A stretch of DNA of 59,789 nucleotides from Chloroflexota bacterium (GTDB lineage Bacteria > Chloroflexota > Anaerolineae > B4-G1): the NCBI GenBank assembly GCA_024232355.1, contig JAAEPW010000705.1, positions 1 through 59,789 of the forward strand. Reading direction: 5' to 3'. The notes beneath the pieces were generated by a model. That model had not been told where the DNA came from, searched no databases, and was given only the letters and a program-made list of their open reading frames with translations. This document shows, in pieces, positions 50,500 to 59,683 of the stretch. Every line of letters begins with the position of its first letter. Position 1 is the stretch's first letter. The position numbers were made by a program, and so were the translations under genes.

Positions 50500-52197
50500 T
50501 CAACGAGAAACGCGCCGCCACGTGAGCTGCGCCAACGCCACCCCGGTGCGCTCGTAATATTCCATCTTGATGTCGTGGATGCCGGGGCTCAGGCGGACCG
50601 TCGCGTTGCGATAGCCGCGCATCGGACGCCAAGAATCGATCAGCAGCCGTCTGTCCACCCACAAGCGCACGCCGTCGTCGGTGTAGGTAGTAAAGCGGTA
50701 GAGACCACCTTCAAAATAGAGGGGCTGTATCCAGCGGGCGGAGAAATAGTCCGTCGGCACCCCACTGCCCGGCGAACTAAAACCCCAGTTGTGATCCAGT
50801 GACTCTTCGATGCGCGACAGCACCGGCTCGCCGCGCAGTTCGGTGTTGTCAAAGTACGAAGTTTCCCACGGATCGTCGGCCCACGCGGCTTCCCATCCGG
50901 TCCCCTCCGGAATCGAGTCGTCAATTGGCTCGGGGATGTAGGTGGGGGGCGCATTGCCATCAGTGCTGGACTCCCACCAGAACCGGACGCGGGCGTGACC
51001 GTTCCGCTCGTAATACTCCAGCCGGATGGTGTGTGGCCCTTGCAGGTAGGTGCCGTCCACGTAATGGAGTTCGTAATCCATATCCTGCCACTTGTCGATG
51101 ATGATGGCCTGGTCGAGCCACAGCCGCACGCCGTCGTCGGCCTGCAGCGCAAAGCGATAGTAGCCGGGCGTAAAGTGCACCGTGCGCGTCCAACGGACGG
51201 AAAAGTTGTCGTCGGGCATCCAATCCACCGGTGGCCCCACGCCCCAATCAAAGCTGATCTCGCCATCGTTCCGCTCCAGCGCCGGTCCGCCGACCATATT
51301 CCGGTTGTCAAAGTATTCACCCTGCCAGTCGGTAAAGGCCTCCCGCAACTGCCACCAGACGTGCGCGCTAGCACCGCCTCCGCGCTCGTAATACTCGACC
51401 ACGATCGTGTGCTGGCCCGCCGCCAAATAGACCTCGCCAGTGTGGGTATTGGGCAGTTTCATCTCTTCCCAGGCATCGACCACCAGCCCGCCGTCCACCC
51501 ACACACGCACGCCATCGTCGGTGCTGGTGAGAAAGCGATAGGTGCCGGGGTTAAAGCCCAACGTGCGCGTCCAGCGGACCGAAAAGGTATCGCCACCCAT
51601 AGACGGATCGGGACTGCCGCTGCCCCAGTCAAAGTCGATGGCTTCGTCGTAGCGCACCACCGCTGGCGTGCCCGCAAAGGTCTGGTTGTCGAAATATTCG
51701 CCGCGCCAGGTCGAGCCGCCCGACACCGGCCGCCATCCAACGCTGATGGTGGCATCGGCGTGGTGCTCAAAGTACTCGATCCGCACCTGGTAGGTGCCGG
51801 TCGGGATGTAGTGGTCCACATAGAGCGGCTCAGCCCACCGGTCGCGCCACTCGTCCACCACCAACTGGTCGCCCACCCAGATCCGCACGCCGTCGTCGGA
51901 GAGGACCGTAAAGCGATAGGTGCCCCCGGCAAACCAGTCCTCGCGCGTCCAGCGAACGGAAAAGTCGTCGGACGGGACACCCCCCCCAGGGCTGCCGGTG
52001 CCCCAGCTAAAGTTGACGGCGTCGTCGTAGCGGCTCATGACGGGGCTGCCACCCAGGTCGCGATTGGCGAAATAGTCGCCCCACCAAGCCCCCGGCGCGG
52101 CGGCTACGGTAGGTTGGCTGAGCACAGGCACGCCAACCAGGGTGAGGGTAAAAATCAAAAGGGTGAGTGTGAGAACGAGATTTTGTTTCTGTATCAT
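50500..52197 (-). CDS. Secreted protein of four PA14-like domains
   Basis: A 565-residue exported protein. The signal peptide (residues 1-30, LTLTLLIFTLTLVGVPVLS) has no lipobox and no C-terminal anchor is seen. Four tandem PA14-like units of about 125-140 residues follow, each with a W-YF-N--L start, F-WG-GSP, a D-FSVRWTR block and a Y-F---SDDGVR-W-D core (starts near 38, 170, 290 and 440). PA14 units bind glycans and often accompany glycosidases or adhesins, but here they stand alone. ATG at 52197, seven bases from AGGAGG. Confidence 0.85.
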   Translation of the reverse strand: MIQKQNLVLTLTLLIFTLTLVGVPVLSQPTVAAAPGAWWGDYFANRDLGGSPVMSRYDDAVNFSWGTGSPGGGVPSDDFSVRWTREDWFAGGTYRFTVLSDDGVRIWVGDQLVVDEWRDRWAEPLYVDHYIPTGTYQVRIEYFEHHADATISVGWRPVSGGSTWRGEYFDNQTFAGTPAVVRYDEAIDFDWGSGSPDPSMGGDTFSVRWTRTLGFNPGTYRFLTSTDDGVRVWVDGGLVVDAWEEMKLPNTHTGEVYLAAGQHTIVVEYYERGGGASAHVWWQLREAFTDWQGEYFDNRNMVGGPALERNDGEISFDWGVGPPVDWMPDDNFSVRWTRTVHFTPGYYRFALQADDGVRLWLDQAIIIDKWQDMDYELHYVDGTYLQGPHTIRLEYYERNGHARVRFWWESSTDGNAPPTYIPEPIDDSIPEGTGWEAAWADDPWETSYFDNTELRGEPVLSRIEESLDHNWGFSSPGSGVPTDYFSARWIQPLYFEGGLYRFTTYTDDGVRLWVDRRLLIDSWRPMRGYRNATVRLSPGIHDIKMEYYERTGVALAQLTWRRVSR

Positions 52198-52357
52198 CGT
52201 CATACCTCCTAAATTACCAAATGGGGAGTACGACCGTCTGTCCCACCCCGATTATACTCGCAAAAAAGCAGAGTGGCAATGGTTCGTAGTGAGCAGACTT
52301 GAGTCTTTGAGCATTTCGAGGGTAAAATTCAGATCGAGTAACAGATTTTTTTTGAAG

Positions 52358-52436
52358 CGCTGATGAACGCGGATTGACGCAGACAAATGCCAAATTTGGT
52401 TTGAAGGCAATGACAAATCTGTGTTTATCTGCGGTT
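52358..52436. repeat. AACGCGGAT/AACCGCAGAT inverted repeat
   Basis: AACGCGGATTGACGCAGAC on the left is an imperfect mirror of ATCTGTGTTTATCTGCGGTT on the right, with a short CAAATTTG palindrome between. Members of the same GATnAACGCGGAT word family appear in the terminator at 21027-21078 and the hairpins at 35503-35539. It is the only recognisable structure in the 286-base gap before miaB, whose promoter must lie here. Confidence 0.55.
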
Positions 52437-52482
52437 AATTTTTCTCATTTGACGTCCCGCCAGGATGCGTTAGAATGCGCCT

Positions 52483-53838
52483 ATGAAATATTATATATGG
52501 ACCATTGGTTGTCAAATGAACGCTGCCGATTCGCGGCGGCTGGCCTCCGTCTTGGAACAACTGGGGTACGAGTCTGCTGAGCAGGCTGAGAGAGCGGACA
52601 TTGTCGTGCTGAACACCTGCGTCGTGCGCCAGTCGGCTGAGGACAAGGTGTACGGGCGGTTGGGCAGTCTGCGCCCGCTAAAGGAGCGGAATCCGAACGC
52701 CATCATCGGGGTGATGGGCTGCTTGGTGGGTGTCAAGGACCCGGCCCCGCTGCACCGCCGTTTCCCCCTGGTGGACGTGTTTATGCCGCCATCGGACCCC
52801 GGCCCGCTGCTGGACTATTTGGCCGAACGCGGGATAGAGGACCCAGGCCGAGCGATGGAGACCGCCAAGGACACCCGCCGCCACCTGTTACAGGACGGCG
52901 ACCTGACGCTTCCGGCCCACGAGCGGGGCAGCCTGGTCTCGGCCTACGTGCCCACCGTCCTGGGCTGCTCCCACGCCTGCACGTACTGCATCATCCCCTA
53001 CCGGCGCGGGGCCGAGCGCAGCCGCCCGATGGAAGAGATCATCGCAGAGACAAAGTCCCTGGCCGCCCAAGGCGTGCAAGAGATCACCCTGTTGGGCCAG
53101 ATCATAGACCGGTACGGACTCGACTTGGATACGCCGGATGGGAGCAATCCGCACACCCTCGCACACTTGCTCCGCCAAATCCACGAGATCGACGGGCTCC
53201 AACGCATCCGCTTTCTCACCTCGCACCCAAACTGGATGACGGACGAGCTGCTGGACGCCGTGGCCGAACTGCCCAAGGTGTGCGAGCATATCGAGGTGCC
53301 GGTGCAGGCCGGTGACGACGAGATCCTGGCCCTCATGCGGCGCGGCTACACCGCCGATGACTATGTACGTTTGATCGCCCGCATCCGGGAGCGGATTCCG
53401 GGGGTCTCTGTCGCCACCGACGTCATTGTCGGATTCCCCGGCGAGACCGAGGCCCAGTTCCAGCGCAGCTACGACCTGCTGGCCGATCTGCGGCTCGACA
53501 AGGCCCACGTCGCCCGCTACTCTCCCCGCCCACAGACCGTCGCCACCCGCCGCTTCCCCGACGACGTGCCGCGGGAGGAAAAAGAACGCCGCCGCAAGGC
53601 GCTCGACGATTTGCAGGCCGAGGTGGTGGGCGAGATCAACGCCCGCTTGCTGGACCAGGCGGTCGAGGTGTTGGTGGCGGGGAAGAAAAAAGAGCGTTGG
53701 TGGGGCCGCACCCGCACCGACAAGTTGGTTTTCTTTGAGGATGAGGGGGACTGGCGGGGGCAGATGGTGAACGTGCGGATTACCTGGGCCGGGCCGTGGT
53801 CGTTGATTGGGGAACGGGTTGCTGAACCACTTGGCTGA
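52483..53838 (+). CDS. miaB: tRNA-2-methylthio-N6-dimethylallyladenosine synthase
   Basis: A 451-residue methylthiotransferase. The N-terminal UPF0004 domain has its three cluster Cys (C10 in TIGCQMN, C46 in NTCVV, C80 in GVMGCL), the radical SAM domain has GCSHACTYC (C162, C166, C169), and a C-terminal TRAM domain ends the chain. It modifies A37 of tRNAs that read UNN codons. The start TIGCQMN matches the MiaB rather than the RimO branch. The ribosome site before the ATG at 52483 is weak. A hairpin follows at once. Confidence 0.92.
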   Translation: MKYYIWTIGCQMNAADSRRLASVLEQLGYESAEQAERADIVVLNTCVVRQSAEDKVYGRLGSLRPLKERNPNAIIGVMGCLVGVKDPAPLHRRFPLVDVFMPPSDPGPLLDYLAERGIEDPGRAMETAKDTRRHLLQDGDLTLPAHERGSLVSAYVPTVLGCSHACTYCIIPYRRGAERSRPMEEIIAETKSLAAQGVQEITLLGQIIDRYGLDLDTPDGSNPHTLAHLLRQIHEIDGLQRIRFLTSHPNWMTDELLDAVAELPKVCEHIEVPVQAGDDEILALMRRGYTADDYVRLIARIRERIPGVSVATDVIVGFPGETEAQFQRSYDLLADLRLDKAHVARYSPRPQTVATRRFPDDVPREEKERRRKALDDLQAEVVGEINARLLDQAVEVLVAGKKKERWWGRTRTDKLVFFEDEGDWRGQMVNVRITWAGPWSLIGERVAEPLG

Positions 53839-53842
53839 AAGC

Positions 53843-53867
53843 GTTGGGTTTTGTTCCTCAACCCAAC
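53843..53867 (+). terminator. Hairpin behind miaB
   Basis: GTTGGGTT and AACCCAAC form a perfect eight-base stem with a nine-base loop five bases after the miaB stop. No U-run follows, so the terminator call is moderate; it may instead form a boundary with the lipoprotein gene that starts 27 bases later. Confidence 0.55.
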
Positions 53868-53893
53868 CTGCACATATAGAGAGATCATATCAT

Positions 53894-54505
53894 ATGAAAC
53901 TGTTACAATCAAGATTCTGGTTATTGTGGACATTTGCAGGCTTCCTAATAATGACAACAACAGGGTGCATGAGGTCAAATCCTGTAGTGCGTCAGGTGGA
54001 TACATCGACTACCACAACGTGGCCATCAGCGATTTGGAAAGATGCGGTCGCTACTTTTATCGATCCAACTCTGGGACTAGCCGTAGATGTGCCGAGCGAT
54101 TGGTGCATAAAACCGCGTACAGGCGCCGTAACTGACCCTGTGCCAACTTTTCTTTCCTCACCTTGTTTCAACGGGGCTCCCATTCCGTTGAAACCATGCA
54201 CGCAGGTGCAGATTACCACAGGGTCTTCTAATATTCACAGTATTGATGAGGCAAAGGACTATATTGTACAACGAAACTGGGTGGTATTTAAGGAAAAGCA
54301 GCTTGATCTTCAGGGATTTCCAGCTTTGTGGATTGAGACTGAAGCAGGAGAGACAGATACCTCTCCAAAGTTTCCCGCTATTCGGGTGTTCGTCTTGACC
54401 AATGAGTATGTGGTTGTGGTAAGTGCTTACGGGGAATTGGCCCCAGTAGCTGATGTTGTGAACTCGATTCGACCGATAGAGACAGAAGAATCAAACAGTC
54501 CGTAG
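53894..54505 (+). CDS. Lipoprotein of unknown function (DcrB/PsbP-like pattern)
   Basis: A 203-residue lipoprotein starting at ATG 53894 (GAGAGAT upstream; the open frame to 53807 overlaps miaB). The signal peptide ends in MTTTGC. The mature part starts with a Thr-rich linker and has DPTLGLAVDVPSDWCI, NWVVFKEKQLDLQGFPALWI and a final VVVVSAYGELAPVADVVNSI, a pattern seen in PsbP/DcrB-like surface lipoproteins. AT-richer than miaB. Confidence 0.7.
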   Translation: MKLLQSRFWLLWTFAGFLIMTTTGCMRSNPVVRQVDTSTTTTWPSAIWKDAVATFIDPTLGLAVDVPSDWCIKPRTGAVTDPVPTFLSSPCFNGAPIPLKPCTQVQITTGSSNIHSIDEAKDYIVQRNWVVFKEKQLDLQGFPALWIETEAGETDTSPKFPAIRVFVLTNEYVVVVSAYGELAPVADVVNSIRPIETEESNSP

Positions 54506-54565
54506 ATTATGCTTGTAGCGAGCGTATTAGCTACAGTTTGAGTACACGATCTACCAAGGAGAAAA

Positions 54566-54830
54566 ATGACCGACACCTTCCCCAAAGTCCAAGTCGCAGT
54601 CGTGCAGGCCGCGCCAATCCTCTTTGACCACGACGCCACCGTCGAAAAGACCCGCCGCCTCACCGCCGAGGCCGCCGCCCAAGGCGCGCAACTGATCCTC
54701 TTCCCCGAAGCCTTTATCCCGGCCTACCCACGAGGGTTGGGCTTTGGCACCGTGGTCGGGAGCCGCAGCCCGGTGGGGCGGCGCACGTGGGAGCGCTACT
54801 GGGCCAACGCCGTCGACGTGCCCGGCCCGC
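54566..54830 (+). pseudogene. Truncated duplicate of the nitrilase gene
   Basis: The first 88 codons repeat those of the intact nitrilase at 21090-22046 with only four amino-acid changes (I8V, H31R, A70V, Q76E), and the copy even keeps its AAGGAGAAAA ribosome site. Similarity stops sharply after VDVPGP; the Lys and Cys of the triad are missing, so it cannot be active. The frame then runs into unrelated sequence and stops at 54883. Confidence 0.93.
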
Positions 54831-55227
54831 TGGTTCTCTGGCACGACATCCGGTCTATTTCTATACCCCGGATTACTATTTGAGATTTCTAACGGTAGAG
54901 GTTGATCAGTTGCCGCGCAAGCCCGTCCTGATGGGGCACAGTATGGGTGGCGCACTGGTTTAGTGGTATCTAAAACACGTGGGCGACGATTTTCCCGCGA
55001 CGATGCTGGTGGCCCCTTGAGCTTTGCACAACAATGTCGCAAATGGTATCCGGTGGTGGCGTGATATTTTAACACAACCCGCCCTTGTGGCATCCTCTCA
55101 AGCAGATCGAAACACCGCTGCTCTGGCTGGCAGGAGAAATAGATGCCGTCATTACTACCGCGAGACAGCAGAGATGATTCATAATTGGCTCAATGCGCGT
55201 GGAATCGCGCAAGGGGATGCATGACCT
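54831..55227 (+). pseudogene. Alpha/beta hydrolase relic
   Basis: Right after the nitrilase fragment, in another frame, the text reads PVYFYTPDYYLRFLTVEVDQ, then PVLMGHSMGGALV with the nucleophile elbow, an in-frame TAG, WYLKHVGDDFPATMLVAP and a TGA; further on TPLLWLAGEIDAVITT and, after another shift, AEMIHNWLNARGIAQ. This is the disabled end of an alpha/beta hydrolase with at least two stops and two frame changes. The two relics are joined without a gap, so a deletion probably fused them. Confidence 0.85.
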
Positions 55228-55271
55228 GTTCAAGTGCATCCATATCATATCGTTTAGAAAAGGAGAAACTC

Positions 55272-56111
55272 GTGAAGATTGGTATCTGTTCGTACAGTTT
55301 TCACCGGCTGTTAGAGGCCGGGAAGCAAGACATGTTCAAGTATATTACCGACTGCAAAGAATTGGGGATGACCCAACTCGATCCCTGGCACATGCACCTG
55401 GCGCCGTTGGCGGATTCGGAAGAGGCCTGGAAGGCTCAGGCTGATCCGGAAAACGTCTGTCTCTCTGCCGAGGAGCAAGAGTACCTGGATCGCGTGAAAC
55501 GTGCCGCCGATGACGTGGGGCTGCCTTTCGGCTGCATCGCCGTGGACGGCGCGCACATCTACGAGCCGGATTTGAAGGACCGGAAGGCCAATCGCGCGTT
55601 CGCGTACAAGTGGCTGCTGGCCGCCGAAAGATTGGGTGCCCGTCAGGTGCGCCTCGATGCCGGTGGCCCGGCGGAACTGACGGACGACATGTTTCAGATC
55701 ATCATGGAAGGGTATGACGACTTGATCGCTCGCGGCCGTGACAAGGGGATCGAGATCATTATGGAGAATCACTGGGGGTCGACGAACGTCCCCGCGAACG
55801 TGGTCAAGATCATCGAGGCAGCCGATGGCCTGGGGCTTCTCTTTGACACCCACAACTGGGGGCCGGGTCTGATGGAGGAAGGTTGGCAAACGTGTGCCAA
55901 GTATGCCAAGGCCGTTCACATCAAGACGTTCGCGTTCGATCAGGACGGCAATGAGACGTCGGGGGATATGCCCCGGGTTATGCGCCTCCTCATAGACGCC
56001 GGGTACGATGATTGTTGGGGCATCGAGAGCTGTCCAAAAGACGGCGACGAGTACCAAGGCGCTCGGCAAACGGTCGCCCTCATCAAGCGCGTCTTGGGCG
56101 AGCTTGGATAG
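55272..56111 (+). CDS. Sugar phosphate isomerase/epimerase (xylose-isomerase-like TIM barrel)
   Basis: A 279-residue AP-endonuclease-2/xylose-isomerase-fold protein. Probable metal ligands are spread over the barrel: Glu in IIMENHWG, Asp/His in LFDTHNWG, His in AVHIKTFAF and Glu in WGIESCP. GTG start at 55272 with AAGGAG eight bases upstream; the frame to 55185 overlaps the hydrolase relic. It is nine bases ahead of a Gfo/Idh/MocA dehydrogenase, the common pairing in inositol or rare-sugar breakdown. Confidence 0.87.
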   Translation: MKIGICSYSFHRLLEAGKQDMFKYITDCKELGMTQLDPWHMHLAPLADSEEAWKAQADPENVCLSAEEQEYLDRVKRAADDVGLPFGCIAVDGAHIYEPDLKDRKANRAFAYKWLLAAERLGARQVRLDAGGPAELTDDMFQIIMEGYDDLIARGRDKGIEIIMENHWGSTNVPANVVKIIEAADGLGLLFDTHNWGPGLMEEGWQTCAKYAKAVHIKTFAFDQDGNETSGDMPRVMRLLIDAGYDDCWGIESCPKDGDEYQGARQTVALIKRVLGELG

Positions 56112-56120
56112 GAGCGAGCA

Positions 56121-57245
56121 ATGCGCAAAATTCGTGTGGGAGTCATTGGCGTGGGCCAGATCGGCAAACGCCATGTGAGCGAATATCAAGAGATTGAAGG
56201 GGCTGAGGTCGTCGCGATTGCGGACATCAATCAAGCCGAACTGGATCGTGTGTCCGAGCAGTACAACATTCCGAACAAGCACACAGATTTTTTGGAACTC
56301 GTCCAACGGGATGACATTGAGGCCGTTGATGTTTGTCTTCACAACAATCTGCACGTGCCAGCGACGGTGGCAGCCTTTGAGGCCGGCAAGCACGTCTGTT
56401 GCGAAAAGCCGATGGCCGGTTCGTACCGTGACGCGCAAATCATGTACGACGCGGCTCAAGAGTTGAACTGCAAACTTTCCATTCCGCTGCGAGCAATTTA
56501 TCAAAAGGGTGCCAAGGTCGCCAAGGCACTCGTAGACAGAGGCTTGTTGGGCAAGCTCTACCACGCGCGTTCTACCGGGTTCCGTCGCCGCGGCAGGCCC
56601 TACGTGGACGGTTACGGGACCGCCCAGTTCGTGCAGCGGGAACACGCCAGCGGCGGCGCGCTGTACGATATGGGCGTCTACCATATCTCCCTCATGCTGC
56701 ACCTCCTGGGCAACCCGCAGCCGCTGCGGATCTCGGGCAAGATTTATCAAGAGACCGATATGGACCCTGAGCGGCAAGAGTTGAGCGGCTATGACGTGGA
56801 GGAATTAGGGATGGGTTTCGTCAGGCTGGAGGATGGTATCTCGCTCGATATCATCGAGGCCTGGGCCATTCACCTGGATGGATTCTCCCCGCCCTATATC
56901 GTAGGAAGCAAAGGGGGGATACGATTGACTCCATTCGGCTCTGGAGACGGCAAAGGCTTTGGTTTTTACCACAGCGTGGGCGATCTAGACGTAAACAGCA
57001 CCGTGAATCTCGATGCATTTGATTATCGGGTGCACAGCCTGCGTGAAAACGCCGATGCCTATGACAGCCACTTTTGTCATTGGATCGCCGCACTCCAGGG
57101 GCGGGTCGAGTTGTTGCCGACGGCCGAGCTTGCTCTGAATACAATGTTGATCTCGGAAGGCATTTACCTTTCGGACGAGCTGGGCCGTGAGGTGACTGCT
57201 GAGGAGGTCAAGGCGTCGTCAAAGTCGGTCGCGATCGAGTTGTAG
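56121..57245 (+). CDS. Gfo/Idh/MocA-family oxidoreductase
   Basis: A 374-residue NAD(P)-dependent dehydrogenase: Rossmann start [14 protein letters not shown] (4-17), DVCLHNNLH, then the catalytic-Lys motif CCEKPMAGS (K97) and the C-terminal sheet domain with [20 protein letters not shown] (pattern G-D-G-H). Such enzymes oxidise or epimerise cyclitols and sugars. ATG at 56121 with AGGAGC upstream, in an operon with the isomerase. Substrate unknown; a 3-keto-sugar or inositol route fits. Confidence 0.9.
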   Translation: MRKIRVGVIGVGQIGKRHVSEYQEIEGAEVVAIADINQAELDRVSEQYNIPNKHTDFLELVQRDDIEAVDVCLHNNLHVPATVAAFEAGKHVCCEKPMAGSYRDAQIMYDAAQELNCKLSIPLRAIYQKGAKVAKALVDRGLLGKLYHARSTGFRRRGRPYVDGYGTAQFVQREHASGGALYDMGVYHISLMLHLLGNPQPLRISGKIYQETDMDPERQELSGYDVEELGMGFVRLEDGISLDIIEAWAIHLDGFSPPYIVGSKGGIRLTPFGSGDGKGFGFYHSVGDLDVNSTVNLDAFDYRVHSLRENADAYDSHFCHWIAALQGRVELLPTAELALNTMLISEGIYLSDELGREVTAEEVKASSKSVAIEL

Positions 57246-57297
57246 GCGCAATGCGGTTCAGTCAAGACTTTGGGTTTTACAGGTAGGTGCCCAAGAA

Positions 57298-57762
57298 ATG
57301 AAATTCGTTCAAGTAAATGAAACAGACAAGGCTAGATTATTCGACTTGCACAAGCAAGCGCTTGGTTCGTATGTCGATCAAATTTATGGGTGGGATGACT
57401 CGGAGCAAGAAGAATTCTTCAATCAAAAGTTTGACACGTCAGCTAACAAGTGGATCATAGTTGATAGAGCTAAAGTTGGAGTAATCAAATACCGAGACAA
57501 TGGTGATCATTTCTACATTGACAACATTGAAATCTACCCCGAACATCAGGGCAAAGGTTTTGGATCCGCTGCCATCAATAGCGTCTTATCTAAAGCCGGT
57601 AGGAGAAACGTCAATGCTGAATTGCAGGTCTTTAAGATCAACCCAGCCGCCAGACTCTATAAAAGGCTCGGTTTTCAGAAAATCGGCGAAACCGAGACAC
57701 ACCTTCAAATGAGATGGGTGTCTAACTCCATTAGGGCAGACTGTGCTGAACCAAGGGCTTGA
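57298..57762 (+). CDS. GNAT N-acetyltransferase
   Basis: A 154-residue single-domain GNAT with the conserved core YIDNIEIYPEHQGKGFGSAA (acetyl-CoA loop QGKGFG near 86) and NPAARLYKRLGF. WDDSEQEEFFNQKFD near the start is typical of a small GNAT group of unknown substrate. The ribosome site is weak (AGGTAGG, distant). The AT-richer codon use differs from the dehydrogenase gene upstream. The 176 bases that follow hold nothing recognisable apart from the next gene's leader. Confidence 0.82.
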   Translation: MKFVQVNETDKARLFDLHKQALGSYVDQIYGWDDSEQEEFFNQKFDTSANKWIIVDRAKVGVIKYRDNGDHFYIDNIEIYPEHQGKGFGSAAINSVLSKAGRRNVNAELQVFKINPAARLYKRLGFQKIGETETHLQMRWVSNSIRADCAEPRA

Positions 57763-57938
57763 AACTACTGTTGGAATGATATTGGCTTGCCAGCGGTGGT
57801 ACTGGGTTTGCCCAGTGCCACCGCTTGATTCAACCTTTGTGCAGTCAGTAATCACAGGCGGAAAGCACTATGGACAATTCCATTTGGACACGAGAGAGAA
57901 ATTCAACATCATCAGGCAATGCAGCGAGGAAAACAAAC

Positions 57939-59339
57939 ATGCCCCAAGTCCAAGTTCAACTTTTTCCCTATCTTTTTCAACCAAACTCGGGCCCGCCGAT
58001 TGCGGCTGAATGGGGACAGCTTTTCGTGCCCGAAAACCGGCAGGAAGATAATAGCCGACTCATCACAATACCCTTTGTCCGCTTTCGCTGCACCTCAAAA
58101 GACCCCGGCACACCCATCGTCTTTTTGCAGGGCGGGCCAGGGGAATCGCTATTACCGGATCTGTCAGAATTATGGACAAGACCGGTGTGGAGGCCCCCTC
58201 TCGAAATCGCGGATTTTGTCTTTATCGAACAGCGTGGATTTGGCTTGTCGCGTCCTTGCCTCGACTGCCCTGGCACGCTTGACGTTTCTTTAGATGAACC
58301 GGGGAGCACCGAACGCTACCTGGATGCCCAGCGCTCGCATCTCACGCGGGCAGTTTCCTTTTGGCAAGAACAGGGAATCGATCTGGGTGGGTACAATGTC
58401 CGCGAAATGGCCGCCGATATCGACGATCTGAGGCAAGCACTAGGCTATGAACGGATATCACTTTTCGGCGGCAGCTTTGGTTCGCATCATGGGTTAACGT
58501 TACTACGTTATTACGGTCAATTTATCGAACGCGCGCTTCTTTGGGGTGTTGAAGGACCCAATCACACCCTGAAACTTCCCAGCAGCGTCCAGAGGCATTT
58601 GGTCAAGCTCGACACGCTCCTCAAAAAGGATTCGGATCTCGGCAGGCACGTTCCCGATTTGCTAGAATTAATGACATCCGTACTGGACAGATTGGAGCGA
58701 CAGCCAGTCACTGTTGAGACCTTGCATCCCCAAACGAAAAACCAAGTCCACATCACCCTTGGCAAATATGATCTGCAATTAGCAACGGCCAATGGAATGG
58801 GCAACACATTTTTCCTACAAGCATTACCTGCACGTTACCTGACTATGGCGCAAGGGGACTATACCTGGCTGGCAGAGCAAGTCATTCAAGAACGGGTTGA
58901 TCAAAAGAGCAATATTATGTATGCGGCCACCGACTGCGCATCGGGAGCAACAGCGGCGCGCAGGGAACAAATCGCGAGGGAAGCGCCGACCACGTTGCTC
59001 GGAGACACCATCAACGAACCATTTCACGCGCTCTGTGACATGCTAGGCAATCACGATCTAGGTGATGATTTTCGATCCCAATTTACCTCTGATGTTCCCA
59101 CTTGTTTGGTATGTGGCTCTCTGGACGCGCGGACACCCATCAGCAACGCGCAAGAACTATTGCCGGACCTTTCTAATGGTCAGACGCTCACCATCAAAGG
59201 TGTCTCCCACGATCTTACTCGGGGCGATCATGTCAAAGAGTTGACCCGTTGTCGTGACGAGTTCTTCCGCAGCGAGCCGTTGGTGAACACACAGCTGCAT
59301 TCGTCCTTTGCGTTTCAACCCTATGAAAAGGCCCACTAA
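57939..59339 (+). CDS. Proline iminopeptidase-like alpha/beta hydrolase
   Basis: A 466-residue hydrolase of the S33/tripeptidyl-aminopeptidase type. Oxyanion-strand motif FLQGGPGE (near 62-69), EQRGFGLSRP, the nucleophile elbow GGSFGSHHG, a late acid in VCGSLDARTP and a probable catalytic His in GVSHDLTRGDH. The lid region is longer than in simple proline iminopeptidases. No signal peptide. ATG at 57939 with GAGGAAA upstream is preferred to 57870. Probably cleaves N-terminal residues from short peptides. Confidence 0.82.
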   Translation: MPQVQVQLFPYLFQPNSGPPIAAEWGQLFVPENRQEDNSRLITIPFVRFRCTSKDPGTPIVFLQGGPGESLLPDLSELWTRPVWRPPLEIADFVFIEQRGFGLSRPCLDCPGTLDVSLDEPGSTERYLDAQRSHLTRAVSFWQEQGIDLGGYNVREMAADIDDLRQALGYERISLFGGSFGSHHGLTLLRYYGQFIERALLWGVEGPNHTLKLPSSVQRHLVKLDTLLKKDSDLGRHVPDLLELMTSVLDRLERQPVTVETLHPQTKNQVHITLGKYDLQLATANGMGNTFFLQALPARYLTMAQGDYTWLAEQVIQERVDQKSNIMYAATDCASGATAARREQIAREAPTTLLGDTINEPFHALCDMLGNHDLGDDFRSQFTSDVPTCLVCGSLDARTPISNAQELLPDLSNGQTLTIKGVSHDLTRGDHVKELTRCRDEFFRSEPLVNTQLHSSFAFQPYEKAH

Positions 59340-59362
59340 CAGTCCAAATTCAGAGGAGTATT

Positions 59363-59480
59363 TACTCAGCCTACCTTTGCAAAGGTTCGACAGCGCTTTT
59401 CAAGCCAAAGATACTTTCGTTGACCAAAAATCACTACAACAACAGTGCAATTCGCAACCTTCGCAAGGGTAGGCTGAGTA
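59363..59480. repeat. Palindromic repeat, CTACCCTTGCAAAGGTT family (copy 2)
   Basis: Ends TACTCAGCCTACCTTTGC and GCAAGGGTAGGCTGAGTA belong to 25-base inverted repeats with two mismatches, enclosing 68 bases. The right half, read backwards, repeats the left part of 912-990 (GCCTACCCTTGCAAAGGTT, GCGAATT, CACTG). It stands directly before the methyltransferase fragment and probably cut off that gene's front part. Confidence 0.75.
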
Positions 59481-59483
59481 GCT

Positions 59484-59683
59484 ACCATCCAGGACTGTTT
59501 CCCAAGACAGGGGCATTTGTGTCTGAAAAAGAGTTCTCGTTTGTTTACCTAGATGTTGATGTATATCAAAGCACAAAGGAAAGCCTGGAATTCTTTTATC
59601 CTCGGATGACCAAAGGTGGAATCATACTGTCCCACGATTATCAGTATCCCGGAGTGCGGCAAGCATTTAAGGTACTTATTTAG
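59484..59683 (+). pseudogene. Fragment of a TylF/macrocin O-methyltransferase
   Basis: The frame reads HPGLFPKTGAFVSEKEFSF, VYLDVDVYQSTKESLEFFYP and MTKGGIILSHDYQYPGVRQAF before stopping at 59683. This is the last core of a TylF-type class I methyltransferase (F-LDVD-Y-ST---LEFFYPR---GG----HDY). The SAM-binding front half is missing, replaced by the palindromic repeat upstream, and the tail is cut as well. The remaining bases to 59789 hold nothing I recognise. Confidence 0.82.

Noticed and set aside
50995..52212. 405-codon open frame on the plus strand
   Set aside because: Antisense to the PA14 repeats; its own repeats merely mirror those of the real gene.
55311..56777. 488-codon open frame on the minus strand
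   Set aside because: Covers the isomerase and dehydrogenase genes in antisense; both of those have clear active-site motifs and ribosome sites.
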